Positions 12,651-23,500 of a stretch of 64,000 nucleotides of DNA are shown one piece after another. A program made the position numbers and the translations under genes. Within the stretch, counting starts at the first letter, position 1; the number at the start of each line of letters is the position of its first letter. The DNA is from Thuidium tamariscinum. Its lineage: Eukaryota; Streptophyta; Bryopsida; Hypnales; Thuidiaceae. The notes under the pieces are model-generated. The model did no database searches, had not been told where the DNA came from, and saw nothing but the letters and a program-made list of their open reading frames with translations. The stretch covers positions 5,518,001-5,582,000 of the forward strand of contig OX344750.2 in NCBI GenBank assembly GCA_947034885.2, given 5' to 3'.

Positions 12651-13281
12651 GATGGTGATTCATCGACACTCAACAAGATGCCACTCACTCAAACCCAAGA
12701 ATTTCTCCGAATTTTTCTTTCACGACGCGTTGCAATTGTCGAGGTCGGCAGCTGGCTTCGGAATTGGATGAACTTTCTCATTACAGGGTGGAGATTCCGG
12801 GGTCAATTGAGAATCGATTTGGAGCTCGCCTGCACGCTTCGTGATTTCGTCTCGAGCTATAGTTTGGATTGTTGGTGAGTGCATTTCAAGCATAAGTTTC
12901 AGAATCTGAAGCTACGCGAGTTCCACGATTCAGTTCTTCTCTCTTGTTGTGGTGGTGAGAATCGGTAAGGTTGAACCCTAAGTCTGTGGGATCACCGTTG
13001 CGTCAAGCTTTCCTACAAGAAGACCGTGTCGGGAAGCGTTTATTGTTTTTTGCGGGTGGGTGGGGTGGGTACCATTGTTCCTGTTGAGAATTGAGTGATT
13101 TGGGGAGAGTGGGTAGAATTTAGGTTATCTGGAAGCCCTGTGTGTGGATCCCAACCTGTGGCGAAGCATTCAGCGATTGTCCGCTTAGTTGGTGGTTGCA
13201 TCCGTGCGCGGATCCCTAGTGTGTTGGATTTACTCTGTTTCGATGATAGTTGCGTGATTGTGCTCTTAATTTAACTCGGCC
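12651..13281 (+). promoter_or_regulatory. Upstream region/leader of the dioxygenase gene
   Basis: This moderately GC-rich sequence leads directly into an ATG in good context (ggccATGGga). No TATA box or exon can be placed with confidence. A weak 105-codon open frame (12561-12878) shows no domain. Confidence 0.35.
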
Positions 13282-14703
13282 ATGGGAGCCTGCCTCTCCC
13301 GCGGGCACGATCCCGCCCTCGAGAAGAAGAAAAACGGCGTCCAGAGATCCTCGTTAGTATGCAGCCACGATTCATCATCGAAGGAACTGAGCTTCGTGTA
13401 CAAAAACAGAACGGTTTCCACTGTCGTCACCAAGAGCAAGACCTTGGACGAGCTCAATTCCTTTCTGCTCTCCGCGCTCGAGCTCGAAGAATCCACGTAC
13501 GTCGTGACCGGCGTGCTCATCACCGTCACGGGACCCTTGATGCCCTTCTTTATGTTACCCTACCTGCACTCCAACAAGCCTGAAACTCCTTACCCTCTCG
13601 TCATCGCCCTCGTCAAGGACTTCGCCATCAACAACTGGGGCTGCGCTCCGGACGCGCAGGCGCAAGCTGACGCGACAGTGGAATGGGCCGAAATTGAACA
13701 ACTAGGGTCGGAGTTTTACTCTTCCCCCTCCTCCCTCGTGTTGGCGAGTCGCCTCTTCGAAACTCTAAAGAATTACGGTTACGTTCGCTTGCATCTGCCC
13801 CCGACGTCTCCCCTTCCCTCCATCTTCCAAGCCGCGACCACGTCCCTCCACCGCTACTGCGCCTTCCCCGAGGTTGTGAAGCAGCGCAACTTTTTAGGGT
13901 TTAATCAGCATAAATTCGTGGGGTACAGCCATGCGAAAGGAAGCGCTCGCCAGTTCCTCCAGCTGAGGACCACGAGGGCGCGCATGACGGATACGGGTAA
14001 GGAGGTTCCGGTTTTCGACACCGAATTGACGGAGGCGTACCTTGCGTTGCAGGGGATTGCTTACCAGTTGTTCAAGCTTCTGTGTCATCCGGATCTCACT
14101 CCGCAAACACATCTTTCACCAGAGTGCTTCTCTTCTCTTCTCGATGCGCCATGTCCATCTGTCGATGCTTTCAATCACTGCTCGTCGGCGCCGCCCTACC
14201 AGTTCATTGGGACTAATGTCTTTAGGGTTTATCAATACCTTCGGGAGATGGAAGCGAAGAAAGAGGAGTCACCGGGGTTTCTAGGAGCAGCCACGAGTGT
14301 GCACTCTGACATGGGATTGTTAACTGTGAGTCCGCATTCGAATTTGCCGGGGTTGACTGTTCTTCAGCATTCGAATGCAAGTCGGTGGGTGAACTTGGAG
14401 ATGCAGCCGAGCTCCACTTGCGTGGATGGCAGCGATGTGGAGAAGAATTTCGTCTTCGTGTTTGTTGGGGAGACGATGGCGCAGCTGACGAAGGGCGCGC
14501 TTCTGGCTCCTCTCCATTTCGTGGATGAGCGCACCCCGACCAAGCCACGCTTCAGCATGCCGTTTTTCCTCCGGGCGCGCCAGAAGAGTGTGTTACCGGC
14601 CGTGGAGGGGCTGTGTGGGGAGATGACGGTGGAGAGCTTCATGCGGGATTTATTGCCGCAACGGAAGCAAGTCTGGGGTTCTAAACCGACTACGGATTTT
14701 TGA
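13282..14703 (+). CDS. 2-oxoglutarate/Fe(II)-dependent dioxygenase family protein, N-terminally acylated type
   Basis: This is a single uninterrupted 473-codon frame. The C-terminal half has the double-stranded beta-helix signature of the isopenicillin-N-synthase-like plant dioxygenases. The iron ligands are H341-S-D343 (in VHSDMGLLTV) and the distal H412 (in LLAPLHFVDERT). The 2-oxoglutarate-binding R423-F-S425 lies in RFSMPFFLRAR. All key residues are present, so activity is plausible; the substrate is unknown. The first residues, MGACLS, fit an N-myristoylation plus palmitoylation site and predict membrane attachment, unlike most soluble members of this family. Residues 35-120 form an extra N-terminal region that I do not recognise. 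The whole protein is longer than the roughly 350 residues typical of plant members. No introns are seen, whereas many relatives have two or more. Confidence 0.85.
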   Translation: MGACLSRGHDPALEKKKNGVQRSSLVCSHDSSSKELSFVYKNRTVSTVVTKSKTLDELNSFLLSALELEESTYVVTGVLITVTGPLMPFFMLPYLHSNKPETPYPLVIALVKDFAINNWGCAPDAQAQADATVEWAEIEQLGSEFYSSPSSLVLASRLFETLKNYGYVRLHLPPTSPLPSIFQAATTSLHRYCAFPEVVKQRNFLGFNQHKFVGYSHAKGSARQFLQLRTTRARMTDTGKEVPVFDTELTEAYLALQGIAYQLFKLLCHPDLTPQTHLSPECFSSLLDAPCPSVDAFNHCSSAPPYQFIGTNVFRVYQYLREMEAKKEESPGFLGAATSVHSDMGLLTVSPHSNLPGLTVLQHSNASRWVNLEMQPSSTCVDGSDVEKNFVFVFVGETMAQLTKGALLAPLHFVDERTPTKPRFSMPFFLRARQKSVLPAVEGLCGEMTVESFMRDLLPQRKQVWGSKPTTDF

Positions 14704-15979
14704 GTGGTTATCAGGTGCAGGAAACCAATCGCTGCAGGAGTAAATTATTTTGCTGCGTGGTAGAAATCACCACTTGCATGTACAGAATTTTGTGATTTCT
14801 CATCATAAATTTCTTGTCGAAATTGATCAACCTCTGATCACGGTCAAGATCCGTAAGCGAGGTACATTCAACCTTGACATTTTGGTTGATGTGATTTAGT
14901 GCAAGGTGAAGAATAGATTTGTAATTACGTTGCTATTGATTGATGGATTGTGGGATGCCAATGATCTTTCAGTTTCAGTTTAGCATTATTGGATTATTAA
15001 GCTGTCTTCAATAGGTTACCTGAGCTCTAGCGAATGCCGTCTCCTCATGCGGCGAAGCGGATGATCCATTTTTCTCTTTCATTCTTGATTACAAACCCTG
15101 CTTTGGCAAGATGGGTTTCTTGAATCAGTAATTGAACATGGCCTTTTTATGAGTCTAACTAAAATCAGGACTCTTATCACAAGCTCTTCAAGTTGATTTC
15201 TCTAAGCCTTTGGTTCACACTGCTCATCAGCACTCTTGGTGAGGGTGGGCGACTGGTTCACAAAACTTCAATGAGGCCAGGAGAGAAGCAGGCATTCTGA
15301 CCAGATGCGTGAAACTCACTAAATAACGGCCAGTTGCAGCAATTATCCATGCATGCCCCTCTTCGTTGTGTGTTTCGGTCTTTATGCTGCTGCTTCACTC
15401 ATCTTGGTAACCTCCACAGCGACACTCTGGAACTGCTTACTCTTCTGCCACATTTGCCCTGTCTTTGAGAATTTGCATACAAATTCTCCTAATTTCTGGA
15501 CAGAAGTAGGGTACAGCATTCTCTTCCACAATACTTTTAAATGCAGAAATTGCAGAAATTGTCCCCAGGTACCGGTCGGTGTTCTGAACTACGGCTACAT
15601 GGCTCAGGGTGCATGGAATTGAAATTTGTCCAACGTTCCGTGACAAATGGAATGCATCAAAGTATTGCTAATTTGAAAACTCGGATCCCGTGAGTGCCAA
15701 TAATAAGACCGAGGAAAATATCTCATTTGCACGGCAAAAGTATCTAAATCTGTTAAATACTGCTCTCGAACACCACGGCGATACAACGTATGGCAGAGGC
15801 AGTCGAAACCCAATTATTTGCACGCAGATTTAAGATATGCCCCGTCTTATCCATCGGAGCCGGCGCAACAGCACCACACTCACGCAACCCATCAGCGCCG
15901 AAATTTCAAGGTGTTTCTCAAATCAGTCTCCCGACTTTGCAGCCCAATTTCACAAGCTTTGACAACTATAGCTGCCACC
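14704..15979. other. Intergenic region between dioxygenase and CP12
   Basis: The first part is the likely 3' untranslated region of the dioxygenase; the last few hundred bases are the likely promoter and leader of CP12. Open frames around 15353-15646 on both strands show no domain or coding bias. Confidence 0.4.
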
Positions 15980-16326
15980 ATGCTCATCATGGCTGCAACA
16001 AGTGCACAGCTCGCCCCAATCTCGACCTCCAGTCGCTCCCAATTTGCCACGAGAACGACGTTACCAGCGAGGAGAATGGTGTGCACAGCCTCTCCCAGCG
16101 AAGGAGGCTCATCAGGTCTGGCCATCGACGCGGACGACAAGGTGACGGAGAAGATCGAAGATGCGCAGGAGATTTGCGCCGGCGACTCGCATTCAGAGGA
16201 TTGCAGCACGGTGTGGAACGAAGTGGAGGCCGCGAAAGCGCAGAAGAAGCAGACCAAGAGTGATCCTCTTGAGGAGTTTGTGAGGAATATCCCGGGACGG
16301 ATGAGTGCTGCACTTATACTGACTGA
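15980..16326 (+). pseudogene. CP12: CP12 chloroplast regulator with a frameshifted C-terminus
   Basis: CP12 is the small disordered plastid protein that ties GAPDH and phosphoribulokinase into an inactive complex in the dark. The start sits in an ideal context (gccaccATG, 15980). A Ser/Thr/Arg-rich transit peptide ends near residue 35. It is followed by the N-terminal module EICAGDSHSEDCSTVWNEVE (C66, C75) and the linker ending SDPLEEF at residue 100. The family then expects a C-terminal Cys pair that binds GAPDH. In this sequence that pair (CEEYPGTDECCTYTD, then TGA at 16324-16326) lies in the next frame, from 16279. The shift is one T short in a TTT run. As written, the open frame instead runs to 16414 with an unrelated 44-residue tail lacking the pair. 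It is either a real null/altered allele or a homopolymer sequencing error. No intron explains it. Confidence 0.8.
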
Positions 16327-17387
16327 GCCTCGACCCTTCTGCTGCAAACCTGTCGACAAATTCCTTAGAACTTTGCTGTCACAGCATTTCTTGATGCTGC
16401 AGCTTTGTAATTAAGTTAGCCCTGAGCCCCTGACTGTAATAGCGGTGCAGCTTTGTCGCCCATCGTAGCATTTAGGAGGTAATCAGTTTCATCAAGCAAT
16501 GTCCATACGTCGCAATCCCCCTCGGGCAGAGTGAAGCGGCTCCTATCAACATTGGTGAATGTACTCTGGCTCGTGCGCAATAAATCATTTAGCCAGGCCA
16601 TGTAACTTACACGCAAGCCTTATCACCTGGAGTTCTCAATTTTCCACTATAGCATTCCTTAAATGCGTAACGAGCGTAATTACTACTGTCAATGATACTA
16701 GAGCTACAGTAGTGGCAACTGGCAAGTGTGTAGGATGCTCTACAATGTCAATTTCAAGGTCACATCAAAGAGCTTTTGAGTGTACATTTTCACATGAGGA
16801 TAGTCTAGAATGTCATTTTTAGAGTGTCACGATAATGGGTTTGAGTTGTACAAAAAAATTCCAAGTGATCCGTCGTCTTCCTGTAGCTGAAAACGATCGT
16901 CATACTGTACATGTACTGATGTTGCAGGAGTAGAGCAATACATCACCCCAAATGTGTGGTTTGTGGGAAGTACCAGCGTAAGCATCTCTTACAGCGACCG
17001 TTCTCCAGTCACGGCAGCGACACTGACACATTAGCAGGACTGAAAGAGGCTAAGTATCAAGCCTTTCAGAACTCAGCTTCCAAGCTCATCCCGACGCTGT
17101 TCATCTTCCAGAGCTCAAGTGACCCTCTTCAATCACAAGCACAACTTCTTCCGTGAGTGAGCACGCATAGTTTTGGTTACTTGAATTATTGCAGCTAGTT
17201 TTGAGCTGAAGTCACACCAACTCCTGGAAGACTAGCCAGCCTATGATCATCAACTGATTTCCATCACTACTCCATGGTTTGTGTTCCTGACCCACTTTTT
17301 TCTTGCAACCCGAGTAATCACGAAACGACTAGAACACGACCCATTGTACTCATATTCTGAAGTCGATGGAGTGTTGGGCTATGGCAG
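16327..17387. other. Intergenic region between CP12 and phytocyanin
   Basis: The first few hundred bases are probably the CP12 3' untranslated region; an AATAAA lies near 16578. The final part is the probable phytocyanin promoter and leader. Open frames here are short and without domains. Confidence 0.4.
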
Positions 17388-20064
17388 ATGTTACCGATCT
17401 ATGGAGCTGCTGCGAGATACTGCAACATTGTTGCAGCTGTTGTGGTGGCGATGCTTGTGCAGTGGAGCCAAGCCAAGTCCGTGGACGTGGGAGGGACGGC
17501 AGGGTGGACGAGCTTCGAGTCCAATCCAGCCACTTCTCCCAATTACGGAGCCTGGGCTTCGTCGCAGAAGTTCTACATTGGCGACAGCTTGGGTTTGTTA
17601 GTGACTTTGCGTAGCTGCAGAATAGCCTTTGATTTGCTCTTGAAGTTTGGAGACTTTCTATTTCTACGTACCAGCTCATGTCATCGTTTTTGGTGCTGGT
17701 TTTGTGTGCAGTTTTCAAATTCGCAGCGGGAGAGCATAATGTTTGGTTGATGCAGTCGCGAGATGCTTACCAAAGGTGTGATTTCTCCGGGGCTTCGCTT
17801 CTCGATGAGGGAGGCTCCGGTTTCTACAGTGTAAGTCTTGCTTTCGCTCGGCGAAAATGCATTCGGAATTAGGAAGTTCTTCATTTTTCTGTGCACAACT
17901 GTGCACGAGTTTAGAGTCCCAATGCCGCATATTTTAGTGCATATATCCTGTACCACTTAATGCAAGTCTGGAGGGGAGTTACACGATATGGTACACACAG
18001 CAAAACAGTAACGTAGTAAGCGGAACATTATTCTTACGCCAGTCATAAGGCTCCCTACAGTATATGGTCAGAGACAGAATCTATTGAAGTAGTCATCCCC
18101 ATAACCTTAAGCAAAGAGAGATCAGCAAGCAAACACCTGGACCCAGTGCATTGGACCATAATGTTGTAAGGCAGGTACTATGGCATATGGAACTCTCCAA
18201 AATTGAATCATCTGACGTACCTTGATTCCAAAAAACTCATGAGCCTGACGTCCTCACAGAGAAAAAACAAGAGTGAGCTCTTTGACACCTCCCATACTGA
18301 AACTTTCCCTGCTTTATAATTTGAGGCTCCTACCTACCAGGGTCTTGAGGAAGGCCAATGTTACGAAACTGAAGGTACAGGTAACGAATTTAATTAGGAT
18401 TTTGCAAGGCGAAAAAGAAAATGCCATCTATACAGCGTCCAGTGTGGGATTACCGAAAAGCACTTAATTGATTGGGTTCCAATTTTGGGTCATGGTTTAA
18501 CGAGACAGTGTTAAACAATGTCCTTGCACTCAATTTTGTTGATCTGCACATTCCTGTCTGTTGATTTGGGAACCAACATTTGGACCTTAACATAAAGTGG
18601 GCCTGATACTTCCAATGCAGTGGAAAGCAACGCAAGCAGGAGAATACTACTTCTCCTGCGACAAAGGAGCCGAAGGTGTGGGAACGCACTGCGACTACAA
18701 CCAGAAGCTCTCTGTAGTCGTATCGAAACTTGCAACAACACCAACCTCCGCTCCCTCTCTGCCTCCAACGCCAAACCCTAATCCCCCTGCATCAGCACCA
18801 GCTCCGCAGCCAAATCCCATTCCCCCTGTTGCATCGCCAGCTTCAAACCCAAATCCTGTTCCCCCTGTTGCATCGCCAGCTCCGAAGCCAAATCCTATTC
18901 CCCCTGTTGCATCGCCAGCTCCGAAGCCAAACCCTATTCCCCCTGCCGCATCGCCGTCGCCTTTGTCCCCTCCACCCCCAGTAAGTAGTCCTGCACCCTG
19001 GATTGCCCCTGCTCGTGCTCCTACTCCCTTGCATTCCTTGCCTCCAACAAAACCTCCCATTCTCGCACCGTCTTCTTCTTCAACGCCCGTTTCAGGTCCA
19101 TTGCACTCCCCTGTTCCTGTTCTGGCTCCTGTTCTCGCTCCTGCTTCTGCAGCTCCGGCGCCAGTTCCTTCGCACTCCCCTGCACCAGTTCCTTCAGAGC
19201 CCACAATCAGCCCCGTTCCTGCACAGTCCATCTCTCCATCTCCGAGTCCTGAAGTTCCCGCACCACCTCCTTCGTCACCCGTTTCGAGTCCTCCCAGTTC
19301 TGCTCTTCCTAATGCGCCAGGCGGTGAACCAACAACAGCTCCCGTTTCTCCTTCACAGGTATGGAATTCAGAGTCTCTTTTTGATGCTGCAATCACATGA
19401 AAGCAAACATCAACTTGGAACTTCATATGCTAAATAAATGGTAACTAAATCACCAGCTAAGATCATGAAGAATGAACTGCAAGTAGAGAGTAGAATTTAA
19501 GGAATCGATTCAAAAAGCATTCAAACTCTTTACTTAGCAAATAACCCAGAGTTCTAACCCAGGTGCCTCAACATGGACATTTCCTCTTTCTTAGGAGCGC
19601 TGGAGGCACACCCTCATTTGTTTTGTACTCAATGAATGCAACCCAATTTGCACTTTCTCATGTTTGCTGCTATTTTCAATTAGTTGCTAGTCTAGATTCA
19701 GTGTTTGCATGTGGTATGCTCGGGCTTAAGGTGGGCTCATATCACTACCTCAACAGGTTGTGATTCAGTGTGTCACGCACCGGTTACATGTATCAAATGC
19801 AATGCTGAATCCAGATCACAGCGAACTGTGAACTGCAATCTCATGTTGCAATCTTGTGTTGAAGTAGTAGCCAGCGAAAGACTCATTGTTTCATGCGATG
19901 TGGATTTCATGAAAGTACTGACCGTTTTGCATGGATGTGAGTGCTCATTGGTGCCATGGTGTTTGTGCTGCTGGGATGTGCAGAACGGCGGGATGTTGCT
20001 GAGTGCGCAATCGCCGTCGTCCTTGCTCCCTTTTGTAGGCCTTCTACTTGTGCTTCTTTGGTGA
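17388..20064 (+). CDS. GPI-anchored phytocyanin (stellacyanin-like, arabinogalactan-type stalk)
   Basis: Exons are 17388-17592, 17712-17830, 18621-19358 and 19984-20064 (380 residues, GT-AG throughout; phases 1, 0, 0). A signal peptide (to about residue 29, ending QAKS) is followed by a plastocyanin-like copper domain. Candidate type-1 copper ligands are His in AGEHNVW, Cys in YYFSC, His in GTHC and the axial Gln in NQKL, so it is of the stellacyanin (Gln) type rather than Met type. A Pro/Ala/Ser stalk of about 220 residues follows, with repeated NPIPPVASPAP units, a typical substrate for prolyl hydroxylation and arabinogalactan addition. The last exon encodes a GPI signal (NGG, then hydrophobic SLLPFVGLLLVLLW). 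It is predicted to sit on the outer plasma-membrane face. The Cys-to-His spacing is nine residues, longer than the usual four. Confidence 0.88.
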
Positions 20065-20247
20065 CAGAATTCTCAAGACGATTTGAGATTTTGAAAACGG
20101 TTCATGTACAATTGTAAGGCAATGTCGAATTCTATGCTACCTTTTGTAGATCTTCTACTTGTGCTTCTTTGGTGACGAAATTCTCAAGACGATTTGAGAT
20201 TTTGAAAACGGTTCATGTACAATTGTAAGGCTATGTCGAATTCTATG
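20024..20247 (+). repeat. 111-bp tandem duplication across the phytocyanin stop codon
   Basis: The unit 20024-20134 is repeated almost exactly at 20135-20245. It contains the last dozen codons, the TGA and the start of the 3' untranslated region. The second copy (CCTTTTGTAGATCTTCTACT) therefore carries a silent duplicate of the GPI-tail coding end downstream of the real stop. Confidence 0.85.
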
Positions 20248-20595
20248 GAATAGATATAACCTTCGAGAGACTTGAGAAGGCTATTGGACAAATTGCCAAG
20301 ACTGTTGGAGCCGTGTCATTTGAGAACCAGGTCTCGTTGGAGAACAGAAAGCTCATTCTATCGCCCCTGGTGTACTCTACAGTTTTTACCATCATACTAG
20401 CATTTCCACATTCTGTCTGGCACTCACTTTCAAATTTAACAGAGTCGAGATCGAGTGGGTTACAAATATCAAAATATCAAAATATCAAAAGACTAATTGA
20501 GTTACAAATATCAAAATTTTATTAAAGATTGTTATACTCCAAAGTTCACACGTAGAGAATACTCCAAAGCTTTCAGAGACAGTGTCGGAAGTCTG

Positions 20596-23500
20596 TCAAC
20601 GTATCCCAGCTACTCCAGCCATGACTAAAATAGCACCACCCTGTAAGTAGCAGCGCCCTGCCTCCTCATCAACACGAACAAGAAACTTGCCTCCCCGTTG
20701 TGATGCCTGCTCAAGGAAATTGTCAAACACATGTCACTTACCCACAAATCTTGCACAAAAATAAACAATTTTTAGTACGTACTGCATGCTACACTATTTT
20801 GTAGAACTCCGAAAAACTAGGAACACCATGACTTACGGCAGAGGCACCCAATGGCGCACCTGCACCCAATGCCGTCCATTTCTAAGTCAGTCATTCATTC
20901 TAGAACAGAAATGTAGCGGGATTGTAGACTGCTTATTGTTTTAGGTCAAAAGAAATAAGCCATGTACTGCCTACCTACATTTATAGCCTGAAATGATTGT
21001 GTGCTGTAGAAACGGACGGCATTGGGTACAGGTGCGCCATTGGGTGCCTCTCCCTTAGATTATCCATTCATGAGAAACTTCTAGATGGTTGTTCCAAGGA
21101 ACACTGAATTTAACAAAAAAAAATTATCATTCATTTGCTCTATGATACACTATTCTGGTGTTACGTTGAACAAATAAACAGTGTAGCTATGCCCTCAAAT
21201 CAAGGAACACAGTTATTTATTGAAGCCAGACTTGTTGGTTAAGTTTACCAACTGTCCCTCAAGCACTACTTTCCAATATGCGAATCTCCTTAAAAAACAG
21301 AAACAGATAACTCTCGTGCCGGGCCACGCATGAATCCACGTACACAGAATCTTAAAGGGCTTTGGTGCCGTTTGCTTCAGAATCACCAAACAAAGTATCG
21401 CATAAAGGGAAAGGACTCACTTGATAAGCATTCAACTCAGTTTTGCCCAATTTAGATGCCCAGTATGGGCCCAACGTGCAATGGGCACTTCCGGTAGCTG
21501 GATCCTGACGGACACAATTCAACTATTGTCAATTTTGAGAAATGACATTGCATACTGTTACCATGAGATCCACCGCTAGGAGAACCTATTTTTGTATTAG
21601 CTTACATTGCTGAAACTCCTGATCCGTGGACTGTTGAACATGCAGTTTCATGCGCTCGCCAACTTCGGTATAACAATTAAAATATCGGCAGTATGACAAC
21701 CAAACACACAGAGAAGTAGTACCTCTTTGACTCCCACATTAGGGCCGAAGAAGCGCGATATGAAGTCATACTCGCTACCTGCAGCTCCAGGGGCGGTGAC
21801 AATTACACCTAGACCAGGTAGGTCTAACATAATTTCAAATTTGGGGTTAATGTTCTCCACATCCTCACTACTCTGCACCTCCACCTGCAGGGGGAAAAAA
21901 CACAAGTTGGTTGGTCACTTCTGTTGCAGTGAAAAAAACAAAGGTTGAGACTTAGGACAATAATGAAGGGCAGGATTCGGCACCAAACGAGATACAAGCG
22001 AGTGCAGAAGTCATACCAGGTAATAATTTAAGCTGCTTATTCCCGCCCATTTGACCTCGACTCCACCTAGAGCCTCCGAAAGAAGACTAGCGTCGTCACA
22101 GGCAATAGGCGGTGCCAAGGGAAAATCCAGCTGGACCACACCCTTGTCAGAGGGTTTTCTTCTCTCAGAAGCCGGTTTTTCTTCTTTTTCTTCGTCAGGA
22201 TCTTCCTTGTACTCAACATAACCAGAAACTTTACGGGCTGTCAAGACACCCGATCTTGTATGAAAAATTGCAGTATCTCCTTCCACTATCCCAGATGAGA
22301 ATAACAAATGTGCAGATGCTATCGTTGCATGTCCACAGAGGTCAACCTGCAGAAATCAACTTCACTACGCTCATGTAGGGCACAACATCACATTGTCAAC
22401 AAAATGCACAGTACACAAGCTAAAATACCGGGTAACGAAGGCCATGGCAACCGGAAATCAGAGGTTGCACTCAAATTTTCAAAATGAGATTTTGTACTCA
22501 ATCCCCCAAAACATATTTTAAGTAATATAGTGATGGGAAGCCACTGAAAATGCACTTTAAATGAGCTATAATACCGTACGTCTCAAATATTGAGATCACA
22601 ATCCTCAAGCAATCAAAGGTGCACAGCAAAAATGACAGCAGGCTACACATAGAGAAAATAGACTGTTTAGTTTTTTGAGGATTCTTGCTCATTTTTGGGT
22701 CAAATCATGCAAATGATAGCTTGTTGGAAAGCACTGAACGCCTTCTAGCAAGCAATTACTATGATCTGATTTTTCAGTATTGAAGGCACACCAACCGATT
22801 GAAGGTTGCTGGCCAGGGTTTCAAACGATGTCAAATACATGGCTTTTCGTCATAAGTAACACTTTAAATTAACGTGCAATATAAACCTCAATGTGCAGCT
22901 ATGAAGGTTTGTCCTTGTCTGTTCAACTAAAAAGGACGGCAAACTGGTAGTAATTTCAACATCTGAAAAAGCAGAAAAGAACGAGGGGTGTACCTCATCT
23001 GTGGGAGTGAACCAGCGCAGATTGAACTCGTTTTCCTCACGCAGTGGGGCGTAGTTTTTGGTAGCTTTCAAACTTGTGCCACTTTCATCCACTTGCACAA
23101 GACCTTTACCCTTCTTTCCTTTGCCACTCCGCGCAGTGGTTCTCCTCACCAGGTATGCAGTCTCAGACAGATTGAACTCACGTGCCAGCAGTTGCAGCCA
23201 TTTGTCATCCCTGTCCTCGGGCAAGACCACTACAGCTGCTGGATTGCCACTATAAGCTCTATCTGTGAATGCATCAATCTGTCAATTCATCAAAATTTTA
23301 GGTCTCCTTGAATTTGAGTGCATAGTAGTTCGTCAGTCGGATTCCTTCTCAATAAAAAGCCCCAATACAACCGTAAACATGTGCCGATTATCACGAAACT
23401 TCAGAGCCACTTCAAATATTTTCGACTATTCTCTAGTCCAAGTTCCAAGAATGAGAATGAACAGTAGCCAATTATGTGCCTCTCAATGCGGCTTGCTGAA

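Noticed and set aside
15818-15979. 54-residue N-terminal extension of CP12
   Set aside because: The ATG at 15980 has a near-ideal context and begins a normal transit peptide; the extension has no CP12 character and is probably leader.
18695-19426. Long minus-strand open frame, glycine-rich, 243 codons
   Set aside because: It is the antisense of the proline-rich phytocyanin stalk; CCN proline codons read backward give glycine and leave no stops.
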